From: Spirochaetales bacterium
Lineage (GTDB): Bacteria; Spirochaetota; Spirochaetia; UBA9216
DNA length: 64,000 nt
NCBI GenBank assembly: GCA_016342585.1
Contig: JAEINK010000011.1
Location: 1-64,000, forward strand
Direction of reading: 5' to 3'
Of this stretch, positions 18,360 to 26,306 are shown piece by piece. Under the pieces are notes generated by a model. That model ran no database searches. It was not told the origin of the DNA and saw only the letters and a list, made by a program, of their open reading frames with translations. Position 1 is the first letter of the stretch, and each line of letters opens with the position of its first letter. A program made the position numbers and the translations under genes.

Positions 18360-20345
18360 TTGCAGAATTTGATCAGAAACCCTGTCTATCAGGCACTTCT
18401 TCGGAATGCCACCCGGCCCGTCTGCGTTGTGGACAGGGAAGGTATAATTTTTGATGTAAATGAAAAATTCTCTCATCTAACTGGAATTCATAAAGAAAAG
18501 CTTAATACTAAAACTTTTAAAAGTCTGGTTGATTCGACCCCGGAAAATTTCCCCGGGGATGGAGGTGGAGAGAATGTTTTCACCACACGCCTGAAAAATT
18601 TTGAGAACAGGGAGACCTGGCTTGGGAGCTCTGTTGTCTGTATCGATGAGGAGAATGGTTTTTATTTTGTTTTTCTAAAAGATATTACCGAGCATATCCT
18701 GTTTGAGAGTGGACTTGAGTACAGGAATAAGCAGCTTAATTACCTGACTGAATTTGCGTATAAGCTGGCAGGTTTATCATCAGAGGAAGATCTGAACAAA
18801 ACTATCGTGGAGTGTTTGAAGGAGTTTACAGGGGCACCTCTGATCACTTTTTCAAATTATGATGTCTCCGAATCTATGCTTCAGCTGAGCCGGGTAGATA
18901 CTTCACGGGCCGTTATAAGGGCGGTAATGAAACTGGGAAATTTACGGAGCTTCAAAAGAAAGGTACCGATACCGCAGGATAAATATAAAATCATGGTGGA
19001 GGAGATCGTTGAAATAAATGATTCTCTCACCGGATTAACCCGTGGGGCGGTTCCTGAAGTATTGTCAGGTCTCATAACCAAAGTCTCCGGCCTTACCCAT
19101 TTTGCTGCTATCTCCTACGTTTCAAGCGGTCAGCTTATGGGGACATCCCTTCTGGGATTTACTTCTGGCCAACCCCTTCCGCTTCGTGAACACTTGATGA
19201 CTTTTGCCCATTTAGCCGCTGTCTCTCTGCGCCGGAGGGACGCCGAGAAGGCTCTGCTGAAATCGCGGGAGAGGTTGAGAACAATTATTGATTCATTTAC
19301 AGATATACTTTTTGTTCTTGATAAAAACGGGAACATTGAGGCATCCAATAAATTCAGCAGCCAACTCTTTGGCTACTCCATAAAAAAACTGAAGGGGCAC
19401 TCTTTTTCTGAGGTTACGGGTTATCGAAAGGATGGAGCGGGTTACAAGGTTCTGAAATCGGTTTTTGAGGAGGGTGAGTTTCGGACCATGACCCATGAGC
19501 AGAATGGCAAAGTATACCGCGGTTCCTTTTTTCCAATTTTTGGTGAAAAAAAGAGAGTTATATCGGCAGTATTACATATTCAGGATATCACGGAAAGGCG
19601 GGAGCTGCGGGAGAGGCTTTATCAGGCCGAAAAGATGAATACGGTAGGCCAGTTGGCTGGAGGTGTTGCCCATGATTTTAATAATCAGCTGAGTGGTATT
19701 ATTGGGTACACCGAATTATTAAAGACAAAAAGCAAGGACCCCACCTGTGATCGCTATCTCGATAAGATCCTTTCCAGTGCAAATAATGCGGCGGTTCTTA
19801 CAAGGCAATTGCTCTCTTATGCAAAGAAAGGATACCGGGAAGATGTTCCGATCGATATTCACAAGCTTCTCGAAGAGGTCCTCGAGCTCGTGGTTCAAAC
19901 TAAAACAGAGGGGATCTCTGTCGTAAAATCTTTTTACGCGGAAAATTCTATTGTTAAGGGGGATCCAAACCTGCTGCAGAATGCATTTTTAAACCTGATG
20001 CTGAATGCACGGGATGCCATGCCCGATGGTGGGAGAATCTCTGTTATTACGGCTATTCGACCACAATCCACCGCAAACGGGAGCAGTAGTGATAAGCCTT
20101 TATCGAATAACACCCTGGAAGTCCTTATTCGTGATGAAGGTATGGGGATTCCCGGCGAGATACTTGGACGAATTTTCGAGCCTTTCTTCACAACCAAAAA
20201 AGAGGGGGAGGGGACCGGTATGGGACTGGCCTCTGCCTATGGCACGATTGATACCCATGGAGGAAAGATTTTTGTAAAAAGTAAAGAGGGCAGCGGTTCG
20301 GATTTTTCCGTCATGCTGCCCCTGCTCAAGGATTCATTCCGTTAG
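18360..20345 (+). CDS. Cytoplasmic PAS-GAF-like-PAS histidine kinase
   Basis: A 661-residue soluble sensor kinase with no membrane segment. Order: PAS (about 10-115, VCVVDREGIIFDVNEKF), a ~170-residue GAF-like region (LSSEEDLNKTIVECL onward), a second PAS (about 300-415, DILFVLDKNGNIEASNKF), HisKA with H-box GGVAHDFNNQLSGIIGYTEL, then HATPase_c with N (NLMLNARDAM), G1 (DEGMGIPG), F (FEPFFTT) and G2 (GEGTGMGLAS) boxes. The start is TTG 18360 with AAGGA upstream. No receiver or regulator is adjacent, so it is an orphan kinase; the signal is unknown. Confidence 0.9.
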   Translation: MQNLIRNPVYQALLRNATRPVCVVDREGIIFDVNEKFSHLTGIHKEKLNTKTFKSLVDSTPENFPGDGGGENVFTTRLKNFENRETWLGSSVVCIDEENGFYFVFLKDITEHILFESGLEYRNKQLNYLTEFAYKLAGLSSEEDLNKTIVECLKEFTGAPLITFSNYDVSESMLQLSRVDTSRAVIRAVMKLGNLRSFKRKVPIPQDKYKIMVEEIVEINDSLTGLTRGAVPEVLSGLITKVSGLTHFAAISYVSSGQLMGTSLLGFTSGQPLPLREHLMTFAHLAAVSLRRRDAEKALLKSRERLRTIIDSFTDILFVLDKNGNIEASNKFSSQLFGYSIKKLKGHSFSEVTGYRKDGAGYKVLKSVFEEGEFRTMTHEQNGKVYRGSFFPIFGEKKRVISAVLHIQDITERRELRERLYQAEKMNTVGQLAGGVAHDFNNQLSGIIGYTELLKTKSKDPTCDRYLDKILSSANNAAVLTRQLLSYAKKGYREDVPIDIHKLLEEVLELVVQTKTEGISVVKSFYAENSIVKGDPNLLQNAFLNLMLNARDAMPDGGRISVITAIRPQSTANGSSSDKPLSNNTLEVLIRDEGMGIPGEILGRIFEPFFTTKKEGEGTGMGLASAYGTIDTHGGKIFVKSKEGSGSDFSVMLPLLKDSFR

Positions 20346-20349
20346 CGAA

Positions 20350-20946
20350 TCAGGCGGGGATGAGGATGGAATCCAGCTCTGCTCGTACATTATTTAATGC
20401 CTGCTGGAACTGGTCTGTCAATTTTGCCATATTTTCCTGTAATGCCTGGCCGAATTCGGGGAGGTCTTCCGGGTGCAAATCTATCTGAACACCCCTCTGC
20501 TGGGATATCTGCTGGGATTTTTGCTGGGCCAGGGGGGTCAGCTGCCCCTTCAGCCCCTCATACAGTTGTTCTTTTGATTGGGTGAATTGGGTAAAAAACT
20601 GTTCAAGCTGTTCAAAGAGAACATTTAACTGGTTTCCGTTATCGGTTATTACTGTAAATCCAGTCTTAAGAACTTCAAGATCTTCTGAAAAATCATCTTC
20701 TCTGGGGAGTGTCAGATTTGCTTTCAGCACCTGATAGACTCCTTTCAGAACCTCTTTCTTATCCTCTTTGGGAACAGTCCCCAAGGCTTTTTTGAGCTTC
20801 TTGCCATCCTTATGGTCGTTCAGGAATTGGGAGGCCATTTTCTTTCCCTTTTCATTCAACCCTTTTCTCTTAACCCCTTCCTTGTCGCTTTTAACCCCTT
20901 CTGTTTTTTCAAGGGCCAGCTCCAGGGCCGATTTTATTTCTGCCAT
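20350..20946 (-). CDS. Conserved-looking hypothetical protein, helical and glutamine-rich
   Basis: A 198-residue soluble protein with no signal or membrane segment. It is predicted to be mainly alpha-helical: a Lys/Glu-rich first half (ALELALEKTEGVKSDKEG) and a Gln-rich, coiled-coil-like second half (QQKSQQISQQ, FGQALQENMAKLTDQFQQAL). The ORF track start (20958) is less likely than ATG 20946 (MAEIKSALEL), because GAGG lies 6 nt before it. I recall similar small proteins of unknown function in treponemes but cannot confirm. It is convergent with the PAS kinase, ending 4 bp from it. Confidence 0.65.
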   Translation of the reverse strand: MAEIKSALELALEKTEGVKSDKEGVKRKGLNEKGKKMASQFLNDHKDGKKLKKALGTVPKEDKKEVLKGVYQVLKANLTLPREDDFSEDLEVLKTGFTVITDNGNQLNVLFEQLEQFFTQFTQSKEQLYEGLKGQLTPLAQQKSQQISQQRGVQIDLHPEDLPEFGQALQENMAKLTDQFQQALNNVRAELDSILIPA

Positions 20947-21025
20947 CATATACCTCATTTATAGCGAATTATTGTTCCGTATTCTTCTCTATAAATATAC
21001 CCTTTTTTATACCGGGGACAAAGTA

Positions 21026-21625
21026 TTAAACTGTGAAAACCGCATCCATGCTTCTATCATGAATTTCCCGGGGAATATTTTTAGTAATTTGGCAGGAGAA
21101 GGCCGGGGCAATCAGGCATAAATTTCTTGAATAGCGTTGGATGTAGGTATCATAATAACCGCCGCCCCTTCCCAGCCTGTAATTTTCCCGGTCAAATGCT
21201 ACCCCGGGACATAAGAGCAGGACACGTTTCTTTTCATATTCTAACGGGTTAAAAAGGGGGCATGAATCTGCCGGTTCCCGAAAGCCCCACTTATGGAGTA
21301 CCCAGGGGCCATCGGTTCCCTCAGTTAAGAAAAAATCCATCTCCCGACTTCGGGAACCATTTTTGTCCCGGCTTTTATTAATCCGCGGAAACGCGATTTT
21401 TTTTCCCGAATCCAGAGCGGCTGTCAAGAGAGCTTTCGGGCTGAATTCTGTCCCAAATGGATCATAAGAGAGGAGGAAATCCGCATTTTTCCAGAAAGGG
21501 GATGATAGGATCTTCTCTGTGATGAGTTCTGTTTCTTCTGAGATCCTACTTTTATCCATCCCGGAAAGGAGAATGTTTGTCTCCTCCCTCAGGGTGATTT
21601 TTTCAGCATTTATGAGGTCCGACAT
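21026..21625 (-). CDS. 5-formyltetrahydrofolate cyclo-ligase (MTHFS)
   Basis: A 199-residue cytosolic enzyme converting 5-formyl-THF to 5,10-methenyl-THF with ATP. The family signature LLLCPGVAFDRENYRLGRGGGYYDTY is complete, with the Gly-rich loop and following Tyr-Asp. It starts directly at the stop codon of the upstream hydrogenase-like gene, so it is probably translated from the same mRNA. The functional link between the two is not obvious. Confidence 0.93.
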   Translation of the reverse strand: MSDLINAEKITLREETNILLSGMDKSRISEETELITEKILSSPFWKNADFLLSYDPFGTEFSPKALLTAALDSGKKIAFPRINKSRDKNGSRSREMDFFLTEGTDGPWVLHKWGFREPADSCPLFNPLEYEKKRVLLLCPGVAFDRENYRLGRGGGYYDTYIQRYSRNLCLIAPAFSCQITKNIPREIHDRSMDAVFTV

Positions 21626-22960
21626 CTATTTCTTTTCTTTATCCATGGAGAGGGGTCTCCGGGCTCCCAGTTCAGCAAGGTTGGAGGCAAGGGTCTGAAT
21701 CTCCTCTTTAAGGATGAAAATACAGTCGTTTTTGACGGCGTATCCCCTTACGATATCTTCACTCAGAGCTTTACAGGTTGGAGCACCACAGGAGCCGCAA
21801 TCAAGGCCGGGAAGGGACTTTTCTATTGCTTCCATCTCTTCCATCTTTATGACGGCTTTTCTGAAATCTTCATCAAGTTTCATTATCTGCTTGGGTTTAA
21901 CCTCTTCCTGCCACTCCATGTTGACATGGGTCTCCCGGGGGATGAACTCTCCCGGTGAGGCAATGGCTTTGTTTTGATTCTCATTCGCCTCTTTATCGGT
22001 TGCTTCCTGAGCCTTCTTGCGTATCCTCGCCTTGGCAATATAGGGGTTCTCCACAGTTAATGGTCCTCCCACACAGCCGCCGGGACAGGCCATGGCTTCG
22101 ATAAAATCCACATTTCGAAAGCGTCTGTTTTCTATCTCCTCGAAAACCTTGGCCACCTGATCTATTCCATCCACCGCCACGATGTCATGACAACCCACAT
22201 TATCTCCCTCACCTTCACTAACCGCCCAGGAAATCCCTCTGAAACTGGCCTTTCCCAGGTGTTCCATTGTCTCCACTTCGGAGATGGCATTCATGAGGGG
22301 AAGATAGATATCCTTTATAGGGATTACACCATCCACGCTGGAGTGCTTGCACCCCATGGGATTTCTGACCGCCGTGACCTTGGCCGCGCAGGGGGAGATA
22401 AAGAAGACGCCAATACTCTTTTTATCAGGATGGAGCTCCTCTTTGACAATCCTGGCTGCCGTTTCCATAGGAGATTCAACCCGAATAATCTGATCGAGAA
22501 GCCCCGGGTATTTCAACTGAATGAGCCGGACAATGGCTGGGCAGGATGAGGATATCAGGGGGAGATCACCGTTCTTCTCTGCCAGGCATTGGCGTGTTTT
22601 TGCCGCAACAACTTCCGCTGCATCAGCCGCTTCAAAGACCTCATCAAAACCGAGAGCGAGGAGTCCGGTCAGTATCTTATCGATACTGATTTTCATATTA
22701 AACTGGCCGTATAGGGTAGGGGCCGGAACGGCTACCTTGTAATCGTATTTTTTTATGTCTTCGAGAGCGTCAGAGATGGCCTCTTTCGCATGGGAGGGGC
22801 ATATTCTGATACAGGCGCCGCAATCTATACACCTCTCTTCAATTATTACTGCTTTGCCGTTTCTTACGCGGATTGCTTCTGTGGGGCAGGTTGTAATACA
22901 GGTTGTGCATCCCTTGCATTTATCTCTTGCGAGTTTTACTGAATGGAAGCTGTGGGGCAT
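21626..22960 (-). CDS. [FeFe]-hydrogenase-like iron-sulfur protein (putative sensory type)
   Basis: A 444-residue protein: two N-terminal [4Fe-4S] motifs (CKGCTTCITTCP, CIDCGACIRICP), a domain of the [FeFe]-hydrogenase large-subunit C-terminal fold, and a C-terminal four-cysteine FeS domain (LDCGSCGAPTC). The H-cluster loops are recognisable but altered: SSSCPAIV instead of TSCCPxW, SPCAAKVTAV without the usual glutamate, and ACPGGCVGG. This pattern fits the divergent, possibly sensory, hydrogenase-like groups rather than catalytic HydA. It has a strong AAGGAGG and follows an anti-sigma-type ATPase by 39 bp, a pairing that suggests redox or H2 signalling. Confidence 0.85.
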   Translation of the reverse strand: MPHSFHSVKLARDKCKGCTTCITTCPTEAIRVRNGKAVIIEERCIDCGACIRICPSHAKEAISDALEDIKKYDYKVAVPAPTLYGQFNMKISIDKILTGLLALGFDEVFEAADAAEVVAAKTRQCLAEKNGDLPLISSSCPAIVRLIQLKYPGLLDQIIRVESPMETAARIVKEELHPDKKSIGVFFISPCAAKVTAVRNPMGCKHSSVDGVIPIKDIYLPLMNAISEVETMEHLGKASFRGISWAVSEGEGDNVGCHDIVAVDGIDQVAKVFEEIENRRFRNVDFIEAMACPGGCVGGPLTVENPYIAKARIRKKAQEATDKEANENQNKAIASPGEFIPRETHVNMEWQEEVKPKQIMKLDEDFRKAVIKMEEMEAIEKSLPGLDCGSCGAPTCKALSEDIVRGYAVKNDCIFILKEEIQTLASNLAELGARRPLSMDKEKK

Positions 22961-22999
22961 AGGATTGCCTCCTTAAACGGTCGGATATGAGTGCTTGCC

Positions 23000-23428
23000 T
23001 CAAATCCGGATCATGATTGTTACTGTCGTTCCCTTACCGGGCTCTGATTCAATTTTAAGATCGTCAGAATTTTTCTTGATATTGGGGAGTCCCAATCCGG
23101 CACCAAAACCCATCTCTCTGGCTTTCTCCGAGGCTGTGGAAAATCCTGATTTCATGGCCTCTTCAATATCCGGGATTCCAGGGCCTTCATCTCTGAACAG
23201 AATTCTGATCTCGTCGGAGTAGATGTCGACTTCGCCCTCTCCACCGCCACCGTGGATAATGGTATTTATTTCGGCCTCGTACATGGAGACAGCTGTACGT
23301 TTGACGGTTTCGGGCGGGATTCCGAGTTGGCGGAGAATCTTCTTTATATCCGATGAGGCTTCCCCGAAGGTAAGGGCGTCATCTCCGCTGATTGTGTATT
23401 TCTTCTGTAAAAGCAGGGTCTGTTCCAT
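23000..23428 (-). CDS. RsbW-like histidine-kinase-fold ATPase (anti-sigma factor/regulatory kinase)
   Basis: A 142-residue single-domain GHKL ATPase with N box (MYEAEINTIIHGG), G1 (DEGPGIPD) and G2 (GFGAGLGLPNIKK) motifs. It has no dimerisation/H-box helix, as in RsbW/SpoIIAB-type anti-sigma factors. The ORF track start (23449) overlaps the -10 box. ATG 23428 (MEQTLLLQKK) lies 11 nt after TATATT and has no Shine-Dalgarno, so translation may be leaderless. It is in an operon with the hydrogenase-like protein; I infer it transmits a redox signal, but no sigma factor or antagonist is nearby. Confidence 0.82.
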   Translation of the reverse strand: MEQTLLLQKKYTISGDDALTFGEASSDIKKILRQLGIPPETVKRTAVSMYEAEINTIIHGGGGEGEVDIYSDEIRILFRDEGPGIPDIEEAMKSGFSTASEKAREMGFGAGLGLPNIKKNSDDLKIESEPGKGTTVTIMIRI

Positions 23429-23439
23429 AGTTGCGGGGT

Positions 23440-23468
23440 AATATACCATATTATTATTGTATGTTAAA
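23440..23468 (-). promoter_or_regulatory. Promoter of the ATPase-hydrogenase-like operon, near-leaderless
   Basis: On the minus strand -35 TTTAAC (23468-23463), a 17-bp spacer and -10 TATATT (23445-23440). The ATG at 23428 follows after 11 nt, leaving a 4-5 nt leader and no room for a Shine-Dalgarno. Confidence 0.5.
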
Positions 23469-23512
23469 GAGTTATTTACTTTATGACGGGTTTATGGAGC
23501 TCTACTGAAAAA

Positions 23513-23542
23513 AATACCTTAAAGCCGGAGCTTTAAGGTATT
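23513..23542. terminator. Strong terminator after the sugar ABC operon
   Basis: A 13-bp perfect stem AATACCTTAAAGC / GCTTTAAGGTATT with a CGGA tetraloop is flanked by an A-run and a T-run. It works on both strands and ends the minus-strand binding-protein gene about 25 bp after its stop. Confidence 0.9.
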
Positions 23543-23567
23543 TTTCATCATGTTAATTTTTTATCGT

Positions 23568-24746
23568 TTATTCGTAAGGTGTGAAATCAATAGCATCGAA
23601 ATCGGGGTGATCTTTTGATTTGTAACCTGTTGCGAAAATTGTGTCATAAGTTAATTGCTTGTTTGAAGCCAATAAAGTATCAATTGGTGAGTAGGCGGTA
23701 GCTGCTCCATCAATTGAAGGTCCACCGGTTACACCAGTTAATCCATCAACACCATCAACGATATTTTTGGCGATAGTAACTGAATCTGCTACTAACTTTG
23801 AAACATCTTTGAATACTGTCATTGTCTGAGTACCTTTACCTGTAACAGTGTCTCCCATTAAACTGGCTAAAGTTACATTTGAAGCATCCTGACCTGTTGT
23901 ATAGTACTCATCATAGGGAGCAGCCATTTTAGCGAATTCTAAACGAATGGCAGCTGAAGTGTCATCATTTGGAGCTAATACGAATACTTTGTCTGAAGTT
24001 TTAGAAATCTGGGCAACAAGACCTGCAGCCTTAATTCCGGCAGTTTCAGGATTCCAGTCTGTATCGATGGGTTGCATGGCAGCCTGTAAAGCATCTTTGG
24101 CAGCATCATTAAAAGTAGCTTCTGTGTAAAGAGCTAATCCTTTAAATGAAGCAGCATCCTGATTTACGATGTTAAACAGGTTCAAGTTTGGCTGTAATTC
24201 TTCAAAAGCACCACCAAAGAAGTATGTTGCATTCGGCCAGTCAGCTACACGACCGGCAAAAATTGCCAGGTCACCACGATTAGAAGGAGTGCATCCAGCT
24301 GCTTTTGCTGCGTCAACTAAATGTTTACCCATTGCTTTTCCAACATTCCAGCTATTAAAAGTTGTATAGTAATCAGCAACGTCTGAAGATGATTTTGCCA
24401 TACGGTCATGAGCGATAACAACAACGTCTTCAGCATGTGCAGCTGCTACAGCGGAAGCACCGGAACCCTGTGAAGTAATAATGATTACCTTGGCACCTTT
24501 TGCGATTAAAGCCTCAACATTTTGCTTTTCTTTTGATTCATCACCTTCTGAGAATAAAATCTCAAAATCGTAACCTTCACCTAATGCAGCTAATTCTTCT
24601 TTAAAGAAGGCACCATCCTGGTTTGCCCATCTTTCTTCTGATGCATCCGGTAATACAACACCGATTTTCGTTTCTTGTGCGCCACCCGCAAAAACAACAC
24701 CTGCTACTACTGCTAAAAGTAGTAATGTTACTATAAAACGTTTCAT
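23568..24746 (-). CDS. Periplasmic sugar-binding protein of an ABC importer
   Basis: A 392-residue periplasmic binding protein of the pentose/hexose type (peripla_BP_4). It has an N-terminal export signal ending in VFAGGAQE and no lipobox Cys. Hallmarks include KIGVVLPDASEERW, VEALIAKGAKVIIITSQ and VVVIAHDRM, followed by the second lobe with NDDTSAAIR. It is longer than E. coli MglB/RbsB because of inserts near the C-terminus. The Shine-Dalgarno AGGAGG is excellent, and codon use is strongly biased and AT-leaning, suggesting high expression. It is last in the operon ATPase-permease-binding protein and ends at a strong terminator. The exact sugar is unknown. Confidence 0.92.
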   Translation of the reverse strand: MKRFIVTLLLLAVVAGVVFAGGAQETKIGVVLPDASEERWANQDGAFFKEELAALGEGYDFEILFSEGDESKEKQNVEALIAKGAKVIIITSQGSGASAVAAAHAEDVVVIAHDRMAKSSSDVADYYTTFNSWNVGKAMGKHLVDAAKAAGCTPSNRGDLAIFAGRVADWPNATYFFGGAFEELQPNLNLFNIVNQDAASFKGLALYTEATFNDAAKDALQAAMQPIDTDWNPETAGIKAAGLVAQISKTSDKVFVLAPNDDTSAAIRLEFAKMAAPYDEYYTTGQDASNVTLASLMGDTVTGKGTQTMTVFKDVSKLVADSVTIAKNIVDGVDGLTGVTGGPSIDGAATAYSPIDTLLASNKQLTYDTIFATGYKSKDHPDFDAIDFTPYE

Positions 24747-24861
24747 ATATTCCTCCTGTGAAACATTGCAAATTGCAGATTTAATAGATTTTCTACAATT
24801 TTTTATTTTTTAAAGCACATGTATTCATGAAGAAAACTGTACTCTAATTCCCCTTTAGACC

Positions 24862-26298
24862 TTAATCTTTAATAAAATCTGCTTCGACGCTCGATCTGAT
24901 TTTATCCCTGATTTTGTTATACGCACCTTGTGCGTTTGTATACTTATATTCAAAATCTATTAAGTCAGCACGTGCCTCTTTTCTGGCCGCTTTGAGTTCG
25001 GCTTTTGCTTGTGCAAAATTACTCTTGTCGAGGGCATACTCTTCTTTGTAAAGTTTTTTAGCATGATGTATTCCCACTAAATCAACAGGATTTACATTTC
25101 TTGTGTAGATATCAAATACAACGGCAAGTAATAAAACGCCACCTAAAATGATTGGTTCGATGTTTGCATCAATACCCGCTAAAGCCATACCATTTTTAAG
25201 GGACATGATTACGATGGCACCTACCACAGCATTTACGACTTTACCGACACCGCCGCTGGCACTGGTTCCCCCAATGAAGGCAGCGGCGATAGCGTATAAT
25301 TCCCAGAAGGGCCCATGTTTTGGTGAAGCGTTTTCTAATCTGGAAACATACATTACGCCGGAAAACATGGCCAATATACCCATGGATATAAAGACTATAA
25401 TTATTACACGTTCAACACTGATACCGGATAATTCTGCTGCATCCGGATTACCGCCAACGGCATAGATCCTTCTGCCTAAGGTTGTCTGTGTTGTCATAAA
25501 ATGATAAATAGCAACGACAGCAACAGTAATCAGTAATAAGTATGAAATCCCTTTATTAGAAGAGAATACATAGGTTAAATATCCTATAACCGCAGTCATT
25601 ATAAGTAATTTGGTAATAAAAACTTCTGATTTTTCACTCGGGATATTCAGTTTTCTGTTTTTATTACGTTTCAGGATTCCGGTGGTTAGAACCGCAAACA
25701 TGATGAATCCACCAAAAATAAGAGTGACTAAATCATATTCACCTATTTCAATCGTTGGTAAATACCCTGTCCCCACCTTAATAAAGAAATCATTTGTTGT
25801 TGAAATTGTTCTATTTCCGGTTTTATACATTAATAAACCTTTGAAGATAAACATTCCTGCGAGTGTAACAACAAAGGATGGTACTTTAATTTTTGCAATA
25901 AAGAATCCTTTAACGATACCTACAATTACAGTGATGGCTAAGGCACCGAGTAATGCTGCTGTTACTGTCTGGCCTCCCGTCTCAACGGCTACAACAACGT
26001 AGGCTCCCAGGAAAGCACCGATAAATCCGACAGATAAATCAATTTGTCTTGTTACAATTACAAGTGTCATACCGACAGCAAGGACGGCAACATAAGCGGT
26101 TTGATTCAGCAGATTTGTGAAGTTGAAAGGTCCTAAGAAAATCCAATTTGTCATAAATCCAAATACAATAAATATAACGACTAAAGCAATAAACATTCCA
26201 TAATCTCTAATGTTTGTTCTAAACAAAGAAATTAATGTCAGGAAATATTTGTAAATAGACCACCCTATTTTCCCGAAAATATTTTTATTTTCACTCAT
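24862..26298 (-). CDS. Sugar ABC transporter permease with coiled-coil tail
   Basis: A 478-residue inner-membrane permease of the MglC/XylH/GguB type (BPD_transp_2). It has about 10 or more hydrophobic segments and the family signatures TRQIDLSVGFIGAF and YAVGGNPDAAELSGI. After the last membrane span and FDIYTRN, it carries a ~75-residue Lys/Glu/Ala-rich cytoplasmic tail (AQAKAELKAARKEARADL) predicted to be coiled coil, which is not usual for the family. It lies 8 bp after the ATPase gene. The 115-bp gap before the binding protein has no clear promoter. Confidence 0.92.
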   Translation of the reverse strand: MSENKNIFGKIGWSIYKYFLTLISLFRTNIRDYGMFIALVVIFIVFGFMTNWIFLGPFNFTNLLNQTAYVAVLAVGMTLVIVTRQIDLSVGFIGAFLGAYVVVAVETGGQTVTAALLGALAITVIVGIVKGFFIAKIKVPSFVVTLAGMFIFKGLLMYKTGNRTISTTNDFFIKVGTGYLPTIEIGEYDLVTLIFGGFIMFAVLTTGILKRNKNRKLNIPSEKSEVFITKLLIMTAVIGYLTYVFSSNKGISYLLLITVAVVAIYHFMTTQTTLGRRIYAVGGNPDAAELSGISVERVIIIVFISMGILAMFSGVMYVSRLENASPKHGPFWELYAIAAAFIGGTSASGGVGKVVNAVVGAIVIMSLKNGMALAGIDANIEPIILGGVLLLAVVFDIYTRNVNPVDLVGIHHAKKLYKEEYALDKSNFAQAKAELKAARKEARADLIDFEYKYTNAQGAYNKIRDKIRSSVEADFIKD

Positions 26299-26306
26299 AA
26301 GCTCTC

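Noticed and set aside
21626-22960. Catalytic HydA hydrogenase
   Set aside because: The H-cluster loop signatures deviate (no TSCCPxW, no glutamate in loop 2), so a catalytic role is not supported.
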